Shown here: positions 14,279 to 18,760 of the stretch, in pieces
Position numbering within the stretch: position 1 is the first letter of the stretch
Layout of the letters: each line of letters starts with the position of its first letter
Source of the DNA: an uncultured Pseudogracilibacillus sp.
GTDB lineage: Bacteria > Bacillota > Bacilli > Bacillales > Amphibacillaceae
Direction: 5' to 3'
Length of the DNA: 18,760 nucleotides
NCBI GenBank assembly: GCA_937974845.1
Contig: CALJVC010000067.1
Coordinates: 1 to 18,760, forward strand
The notes under the pieces: generated by a model
What the model was told of the DNA's origin: nothing
Database searches by the model: none
What the model saw: only the letters and a program-made list of their open reading frames with translations
Made by a program: the position numbers and the translations under genes

Positions 14279-14377
14279 AAAGCTATATACGGTGCGGGGT
14301 ATACAGAAGGCTTACCTTATAGGCTTGTTCAAGCATGAGCATATAAATAGACGCCTTCGTATGGATGCTATAAGCTT
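14279..14377 (+). other. Leader region with nested complementary segments upstream of trxB
   Basis: A possible structured RNA or inverted-repeat remnant of about 98 bases. The outer pairing is AAGCTATA (14280-14287) with TATA-a-GCTT (14369-14377, one bulge). The inner pairing is ATAC-a-GAAGGC (14301-14311) with GCCTTCGTAT (14353-14362), one bulge. Inside these lies GCTT-GTTC-AAGC (14323-14334). No T tract follows, so it is not a standard terminator. It matches no riboswitch class I recognise. Confidence 0.4.
14338..14374 (+). promoter_or_regulatory. Possible Spx-type trxB promoter
   Basis: A -10 TATAAG (14369-14374) has only a poor -35 (TAGACG, 14348-14353, spacing 15), with AGCA (14338-14341) at about -43 relative to a predicted start near 14381. 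In B. subtilis trxB is activated by Spx through an AGCA element at this distance ahead of a weak -35. The motif is only four bases, so this is a suggestion. Confidence 0.35.
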
Positions 14378-14443
14378 ATATATAAGAACGAAAGATGTGA
14401 GATATTTAGCTTAGTTTTATTTAGAAGGAAAGGAAGATTGTAG

Positions 14444-15385
14444 ATGAGTGAAGAGCGTCTTTATGATGTCGTAATTATTGGAGCTGGACCTGCTGGAATG
14501 ACTGCTGCTGTTTATGCTTCACGTGCGAACTTAGATACATTGTTGTTAGAGCGGGGCGTACCGGGCGGACAAATGGCGGATACAGAAGCGATCGAAAACT
14601 ATCCAGGCTTTGAAAGTATTCTAGGACCAGATTTATCAAATAAAATGTTCGAACATGCACAAAAGTTCGGTGCACAATATGCATATGGTGAAGTGAGTGA
14701 AGTTGTTGATCACGGTAACTATAAAGAAGTTGTCGCAGGGGATAAGACCTATCGTACGAAAACCGTTATCATCACAACGGGTGCAGAGTACCGTAAGTTA
14801 GGAATTCCAGGTGAAGAAGAACTTACTGGTCGCGGTGTTTCCTACTGTGCTGTTTGTGACGGTGCTTTCTTTAAGGATGGCGAGATTACAGTTATCGGCG
14901 GTGGGGATTCAGCGGTTGAAGAAGGAATGTACTTAACTCGGTTTGCGAAAAAAGTAACGATTATTCACCGTCGTGATGAATTACGAGCTCAGAAAATTTT
15001 ACAAGACCGTGCCTTTAAAAATGAAAAGATTGAATTTATTTGGGATACGGTCGTTGAAGAAATTAAAGAAGAGAATGGAAAAGTCGGTTCTTTACTATTA
15101 AAGAATGTGAAGACTGGTGAAACTTCAGAGTTTAAGACCGATGGTGTCTTCGTATATATCGGAACAGTACCATTAAGTGAGCCTTTTAAGTCCCTCGGTA
15201 TTGTCGATGAGGAAGGTTATATTGAAACGAATGAAAATATGGAAACGAAAGTTCCAGGAATTTTCGCAGCTGGAGATATCCGCGTGAAGGATCTCCGCCA
15301 AGTTGTTACAGCTACAGGGGACGGAAGTATAGCAGCGGAAACAGCGATTAAATATATTGAAACTCTTCCAGAAACAGTGAAGTAA
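14444..15385 (+). CDS. trxB: Thioredoxin-disulfide reductase
   Basis: Homodimeric flavoenzyme passing electrons from NADPH to thioredoxin, central to cytosolic thiol redox. The 313 residues (B. subtilis 316) show the FAD Rossmann motif GAGPAGMTAAVYASR (13-27), the redox-active CAVC pair (Cys135 and Cys138), the NADPH-binding GGGDSAVEE (152-160) followed by the HRRDELRA segment that contacts the 2'-phosphate, and the C-terminal FAD motif GIFAAGDIR plus ATGDGSIAA. The HRR residues indicate NADPH rather than a ferredoxin-dependent or NAD-type relative. The ATG follows GAAGGAAAGGAAG (14424-14436). It is monocistronic: a strong terminator begins 18 bases downstream. In B. subtilis a his operon lies between yvoF and trxB; here only 177 bases do. 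Confidence 0.97.
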   Translation: MSEERLYDVVIIGAGPAGMTAAVYASRANLDTLLLERGVPGGQMADTEAIENYPGFESILGPDLSNKMFEHAQKFGAQYAYGEVSEVVDHGNYKEVVAGDKTYRTKTVIITTGAEYRKLGIPGEEELTGRGVSYCAVCDGAFFKDGEITVIGGGDSAVEEGMYLTRFAKKVTIIHRRDELRAQKILQDRAFKNEKIEFIWDTVVEEIKEENGKVGSLLLKNVKTGETSEFKTDGVFVYIGTVPLSEPFKSLGIVDEEGYIETNENMETKVPGIFAAGDIRVKDLRQVVTATGDGSIAAETAIKYIETLPETVK

Positions 15386-15402
15386 CCTGTTTCATACAAA
15401 AG

Positions 15403-15448
15403 ACTAGTTCGATTTCTACAGGATTAAGGAAATCGAACTAGTTTTTTT
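15403..15448 (+). terminator. Rho-independent terminator after trxB
   Basis: The perfect 14-bp stem ACTAGTTCGATTTC (15403-15416) / GAAATCGAACTAGT (15429-15442) with a 12-base loop runs into a T7 tract (15442-15448). Confidence 0.95.
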
Positions 15449-15452
15449 AATT

Positions 15453-15481
15453 TTGTCGGCCTAAATTCTTTCATGTATAAT
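15453..15481 (+). promoter_or_regulatory. Sigma-A promoter for rapZ-yvcK-whiA
   Basis: TTGTCG (15453-15458) and a perfect TATAAT (15476-15481) are separated by 17 bases, directly after the trxB terminator. Predicted start is near 15488, leaving a leader of about 50 bases before the rapZ ATG. Confidence 0.8.
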
Positions 15482-15537
15482 TAAAGTAATTGGGAAATAT
15501 CTTATACATCGAAAGTAGAAGGCTAGGGGGATCGCTA

Positions 15538-16416
15538 ATGACGACAGCTAAAGTAAAATTGAAAATTATAACAGGAATGTCGGGAGCGGGAAAGACCGTT
15601 GTCGTTCAAACCTTTGAAGATTTAGGTTATTACTGTGTCGATAATTTACCACCAACGTTAATTCCTAAGTTTCTCGAACTAATGTTAGAAACGTCCAACA
15701 CTTTAGATAAGGTAGCCCTTGTAATCGACCTACGGAGTCGAGAGTTTTTTGATAAATTATACGATGTCCTCGATTTTATTACTGAGGAAACGTGGTTAGA
15801 AGAACATATTATTTTCTTGGATGCAAGGGATGAAATTTTAGTTACTCGTTTTAAGGAAACCCGTCGTTCGCATCCATTAGATCAAGCAGGATTACCTTTG
15901 ACGGGTATCCAGCGAGAGCGTGAATTGCTCGATGAATTACGAGGTCGTGCCCATAAAATAATCGACACCTCTGATTTAAAGCCAAAACAATTGCGCGAGA
16001 TTATTCATGAAACGTATACTGACGACCAACAAATTAAATTTTCTGTCCATTTTGTATCCTTTGGTTTTAAACATGGAATCCCAATCGATGCCGACCTTGT
16101 TTTCGATGTGCGCTTTTTACCGAACCCATACTATATTGAAAAAATGCGTCCTTTAACCGGATTAGATGAAGAAGTGGCCAACTATGTCTTTAAATGGCCG
16201 GGTACCCAGATGTTTAATGAGAAGCTTCTCGATTTATTTCGCTTTTTAATACCACAATATAAAATTGAAGGAAAATCTCAAACAGTCATTGCTATAGGTT
16301 GTACAGGGGGACAACATCGTTCTGTAGCTTTAAGTGAATACTATGCTAAACAGCTGGAGGATGAGTATGACGTATATATTACTCATCGAGATTTAAGTAA
16401 GAAAGAGGCACGTTGA
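15538..16416 (+). CDS. rapZ: RapZ/YvcJ family nucleotide-binding protein
   Basis: P-loop ATP/GTP-binding protein. E. coli RapZ is an RNA adaptor guiding GlmZ decay in amino-sugar control; the Bacillus orthologue YvcJ hydrolyses nucleotides and affects competence, with its RNA role unproven. The 292 residues (B. subtilis 295) show Walker A GMSGAGKT (13-20), the YCVDNLPP segment, a Walker B-like LDARDE, and the C-terminal domain with the hallmark SFGFKHGIP and IGCTGGQHRSV. I chose ATG 15538 because AGGGGG (15525-15530) is 7 bases before it; an in-frame TTG at 15490 would start almost at the transcription start. The stop overlaps the start region of yvcK, as in other Bacillaceae. The Nudix gene yvcI that precedes it in B. 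subtilis is absent. Confidence 0.94.
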   Translation: MTTAKVKLKIITGMSGAGKTVVVQTFEDLGYYCVDNLPPTLIPKFLELMLETSNTLDKVALVIDLRSREFFDKLYDVLDFITEETWLEEHIIFLDARDEILVTRFKETRRSHPLDQAGLPLTGIQRERELLDELRGRAHKIIDTSDLKPKQLREIIHETYTDDQQIKFSVHFVSFGFKHGIPIDADLVFDVRFLPNPYYIEKMRPLTGLDEEVANYVFKWPGTQMFNEKLLDLFRFLIPQYKIEGKSQTVIAIGCTGGQHRSVALSEYYAKQLEDEYDVYITHRDLSKKEAR

Positions 16417-16418
16417 GA

Positions 16419-17372
16419 ATGGGCGCAACTACGAAAGCAAACGTCGTTGTCATCGGTGGGGGTACTGGAATGCCGGTATTACTACAAGGCTTAAAGACTT
16501 ATCCGATGGAACTTACCGCAGTGGTAACTGTAGCGGATGATGGTGGTAGTACGGGGGAGATTCGCGAAGCAATTAATATTCCTGCCCCCGGCGATATTCG
16601 TAATGTTATTTCAGCCCTATCTAATGTAGATACTGATTTGAATAATTTGTTTCAATATCGTATTAAGGCGAATAATGGGCTTGCTGGGCATGCTTTAGGG
16701 AATTTACTTTTAGCAGCTACAAATGAAATTACTGGAGACTTTTCTTTAGCGGTACATAAAGTAGCAGAATTGTTTAAAGTCAAGGCTAATATTTATCCTG
16801 TCGTCAATGAACCGGTAACTTTACATGCAGAAATGACCGATGGGACGGTAGTTTCAGGGGAATCGATGATACCGGAGAAAAATAAAAGAATTAAGCGAAT
16901 CTTTCTGACACCGGATGGGTTGAGGGCGAATGGTCAAGTAGTTAAAGCAATTCAAGAAGCAGATATGGTCGTCATTGCTCCAGGTAGTCTATATACAAGT
17001 ATTCTTCCTAACTTAGTCATCGAAGGCGTTAGTCAGGCTTTAGTTGAGACTAAGGCCCGAGTTGTATATGTTTGTAATATTATGACCCAGCCGGGGGAAA
17101 CAATTGGTTATACCGCTTCAGAACATATTCAGGCTATCTATGAACATACTGGTTCAGCATTTATCGATACAATCATTGTTCAAGATTCGCCGATCGACCC
17201 TAAAGTTTTGCTTGCTTATAAGGAGGAAGGGGCAGGACAGGTTACGGTTGACTATAGCTCCTTAAAAGCCTTAAATTTACAAGTTATCGCCGACCATGTT
17301 GTCGATTATAAGGAAAATAGGGTACGTCACAATTATAAAAAAATTTCGAGGATATTGTATGATTTAATATAA
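16419..17372 (+). CDS. yvcK: YvcK/GlmR family gluconeogenesis and cell-wall precursor factor
   Basis: CofD-like Rossmann-fold protein that binds UDP-GlcNAc and stimulates GlmS, needed for growth on gluconeogenic carbon sources and for normal cell shape. From ATG 16419 it has 317 residues, the B. subtilis length. Visible family motifs are the N-terminal GGGTGMPVLLQGLK, VADDGGSTGEIR, PAPGDIRN, GHALGNLLL, and IAPGSLYTSILPNL. The in-frame TTG at 16413 is possible, but the ribosome site AAGAGG (16403-16408) suits ATG 16419 better (10 against 4 bases). The gene begins two bases after the rapZ stop, and whiA follows after 11 bases: a coupled rapZ-yvcK-whiA operon. Confidence 0.95.
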   Translation: MGATTKANVVVIGGGTGMPVLLQGLKTYPMELTAVVTVADDGGSTGEIREAINIPAPGDIRNVISALSNVDTDLNNLFQYRIKANNGLAGHALGNLLLAATNEITGDFSLAVHKVAELFKVKANIYPVVNEPVTLHAEMTDGTVVSGESMIPEKNKRIKRIFLTPDGLRANGQVVKAIQEADMVVIAPGSLYTSILPNLVIEGVSQALVETKARVVYVCNIMTQPGETIGYTASEHIQAIYEHTGSAFIDTIIVQDSPIDPKVLLAYKEEGAGQVTVDYSSLKALNLQVIADHVVDYKENRVRHNYKKISRILYDLI

Positions 17373-17383
17373 AGGAATGATGT

Positions 17384-18313
17384 ATGATGTCGTTTAGTTC
17401 GGACGTAAAGAAGGAATTAATTCGCCCAAGTGATGATAACCCTTGTCCGAAGGCAGAGTTAGCTGCCATCATCCGGATGAATGGGTTGTTATCAACTAAC
17501 GGTGAACAAATGTCTCTCGATATTCAAACCGAAAGTGCTGCCATCGCTAGGCGTATTTTTACCCTTCTAAAAATGGTCTTTTCCGGTCCAGTAGAATTAT
17601 TAGTTCGAAAAAAAATGCGTTTGAAAAAGAACAATATATATATCGTTCGAATAAGAGAGCAGGTTGAGGAGTTATTAGAAAGCTTACAGATAGAACATGA
17701 AGATGATGGTTTTGAGCAAGCAAATTTAATGGAAACCTTGGCGAAGGATGAATGCCGTCGCGCTTACTTACGTGGTGCGTTCATTGCTCGAGGTTCCATT
17801 AATAATCCTGAAACTTCTTCTTATCATCTTGAGATTTTTAATCTCGATCAAGATCACAATCAAGTGTTACGAGAACTAATGAATATTTATGAATTACGGG
17901 CTAGAGAGCTACAAAGACGCAATGGTTACATCGTTTATTTAAAAGAGGCGAATAAAATTGCCGATTTTTTACGGTTAATAGGAGCGAATAAAGCTCTATT
18001 TAAATTTGAAGATGTTCGAATTGTTCGAGATATGCGCAATTCAGTTAATCGTTTGGTAAACTGTGAAACAGCCAATTTAAATAAGACAATTAGCGCTTCG
18101 GTTCGTCAAGTAGAGAATATCAAGTTCATTGAGGAAACTGTAGGGCTCGATTATTTACCGGAGCGATTACAAGAAATTGCAAAGGTTCGTCTCGCTCATC
18201 CTGAAGTAACCTTGCAAGAACTAGGTAAACTTTTACCATCAGGTGAACTGTCAAAGTCAGGCGTTAACCACCGTCTTAAAAAGATTGAAGAAATTGCGAA
18301 CAATTTAAAATAA
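17384..18313 (+). CDS. whiA: DNA-binding protein WhiA
   Basis: Conserved Gram-positive protein with a LAGLIDADG-homing-endonuclease-like N-terminal domain and a C-terminal helix-turn-helix. In Streptomyces it is a sporulation transcription factor; in B. subtilis it affects cell division and chromosome segregation. The 309 residues show the N-terminal ELAAIIRMNG and CRRAYLRGAFIARGSI segments of the two LAGLIDADG halves, then the HTH region (about 265-305, RLAHPEVTLQELGKLL to SGVNHRLKKIEEIA). Two tandem ATG codons (17384 and 17387) follow AAAGGAA; the second gives the MSF start common in orthologues, so the true start may be one codon later. There is no terminator after it, but crh has its own promoter. 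Confidence 0.94.
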   Translation: MMSFSSDVKKELIRPSDDNPCPKAELAAIIRMNGLLSTNGEQMSLDIQTESAAIARRIFTLLKMVFSGPVELLVRKKMRLKKNNIYIVRIREQVEELLESLQIEHEDDGFEQANLMETLAKDECRRAYLRGAFIARGSINNPETSSYHLEIFNLDQDHNQVLRELMNIYELRARELQRRNGYIVYLKEANKIADFLRLIGANKALFKFEDVRIVRDMRNSVNRLVNCETANLNKTISASVRQVENIKFIEETVGLDYLPERLQEIAKVRLAHPEVTLQELGKLLPSGELSKSGVNHRLKKIEEIANNLK

Positions 18314-18324
18314 GAAAAAGAAAC

Positions 18325-18352
18325 TTTACATCTTTCTGATTTCACCGATAAT
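18325..18352 (+). promoter_or_regulatory. Likely separate promoter for crh
   Basis: TTTACA (18325-18330) and GATAAT (18347-18352) are spaced by 16 bases, giving a predicted start near 18359 and a leader of about 69 bases to the crh ATG. It lies just after the whiA stop, so crh could be expressed both by readthrough and independently. Confidence 0.55.
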
Positions 18353-18362
18353 ATTTATGTAA

Positions 18363-18397
18363 ATAAGATGCTATTTATGAAAAAAATGGCATCTTAT
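18363..18397 (+). repeat. Stem-loop at the 5' end of the crh leader
   Basis: ATAAGATGCTATTT (18363-18376) pairs with AAATGGCATCTTAT (18384-18397) over 14 positions with one T-G wobble and a 7-base loop. No T tract follows (AAACTC), so it is not a typical terminator. If the promoter call is right, the stem begins within a few bases of the transcript 5' end, as in mRNA-stabilising leader hairpins. Confidence 0.6.
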
Positions 18398-18427
18398 AAA
18401 CTCTTCATTAAAGGATGGGTGAAATCG

Positions 18428-18688
18428 ATGGTAAAAGAAACGGTAGAAGTACAGTTAGCTTCTGGATTACAGGCTCGAACCGCTGCTCGTTTTGTACAAG
18501 AAGCGAACCGTTTTTCCTCTGATTTATTTTTAGAAAAGGACGGAACCAAAGTCAATGCTAAAAGTATTATGGGTTTAATGAGTTTAGCGATAGCCTTTGG
18601 AGAAACGGTGACGCTCATGGCAGAGGGAGCTGATGAGGAGGTAGCCCTTAATTCTTTAATTTCATTTCTAATTAAAGAAGATAGTTAA
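18428..18688 (+). CDS. crh: Crh, catabolite repression HPr-like protein
   Basis: HPr paralogue that, once phosphorylated on Ser46 by HPrK, serves as corepressor for CcpA; it lacks PTS phosphotransfer. From ATG 18428 it has 86 residues (B. subtilis 85). The diagnostic residues are visible: Gln15 in GLQAR replaces the phosphorylatable His15 of HPr, while Ser46 in KVNAKSIMGLMSL is intact. The ribosome site AAAGGATGGGTGA (18410-18422) precedes this ATG; an in-frame ATG at 18368 would begin inside the leader hairpin and add 20 unrelated residues. The kinase gene hprK lies about 8 kb upstream in the same window. Bases 18689-18760 after the stop are AT-rich with no terminator I can support. Confidence 0.96.
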   Translation: MVKETVEVQLASGLQARTAARFVQEANRFSSDLFLEKDGTKVNAKSIMGLMSLAIAFGETVTLMAEGADEEVALNSLISFLIKEDS

Positions 18689-18760
18689 TTTTCTTTATAT
18701 TACATAATTTAAGTTCAACTTTTTCATATCGAATGACAGAAAACATACAGACATTAAAAA

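Noticed and set aside
18368..18427. Upstream in-frame extension of crh from ATG 18368
   Set aside because: The extension translates the leader hairpin, lacks a ribosome site and is absent from Crh/HPr proteins, which begin at the ATG at 18428.
1..18760. Mobile elements, CRISPR arrays, tRNA or rRNA genes, defence or toxin-antitoxin systems
   Set aside because: No transposase, integrase, regularly spaced repeats, cloverleaf-like sequence or unknown gene cluster is visible; all sixteen genes belong to recognised families.

Overview
The window is a stretch of chromosome from a low-GC Gram-positive bacterium, most likely a Bacillaceae (Bacillus-like endospore former). The evidence is the set of B. 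subtilis-type orthologues (MinJ, Crh, PpaX, YvcK, WhiA, BshB2), AGGAGG-type ribosome sites, sigma-A promoters, and all sixteen genes co-oriented on the + strand. I cannot name a genus. No rRNA, tRNA, CRISPR array, insertion sequence or prophage is visible. No gap between genes exceeds about 230 bases.

Layout. (1) 1-2798: ctpB (S41 carboxy-terminal processing protease) and minJ (PDZ membrane protein of the division-site machinery), behind a good sigma-A promoter. (2) 2799-3927: a single-gene unit, a zinc-type substrate-binding lipoprotein with a near-perfect Zur operator against its -35 and its own terminator. No permease or ATPase gene is beside it. (3) 3928-8993: uvrB-uvrA, the nucleotide excision repair damage-recognition pair, with a one-mismatch LexA-type box over the promoter. 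(4) 8994-10200: yojF-bshB2, a bacillithiol-biosynthesis pair, ending in a strong terminator. (5) 10201-14266: hprK-lgt-yvoD-ppaX-yvoF, a tightly packed operon carrying HPr kinase/phosphorylase, prolipoprotein diacylglyceryl transferase, a nucleoside-recognition (Gate) membrane protein, the PPi phosphatase that serves HPrK, and a hexapeptide acyltransferase. (6) 14267-15448: trxB behind a leader with long-range complementarity, ending in a strong terminator. (7) 15449-18688: rapZ(yvcJ)-yvcK-whiA-crh, with a clear promoter before rapZ and a second one plus a leader hairpin before crh.

How the genes work together. HprK, PpaX and Crh belong to the HPr/Crh-Ser46-P carbon catabolite circuit, and YvcK and RapZ connect to central carbon and cell-wall precursor control. 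TrxB and BshB2 both serve thiol redox balance. The window is mostly a conserved Bacillus block. Compared with the B. subtilis order as I remember it, it lacks swrA, csbA, the yvl genes, the his operon and yvcI, and it carries two replacements: the orphan zinc lipoprotein and the yojF-bshB2 pair.

I found no clearly new multi-gene system. The less ordinary signals are intergenic: the trxB leader fold, paired CCTATAGG palindromes before hprK, the crh leader hairpin, a TTG start for lgt overlapped by a two-codon ORF, and the isolated Zur-controlled binding protein.
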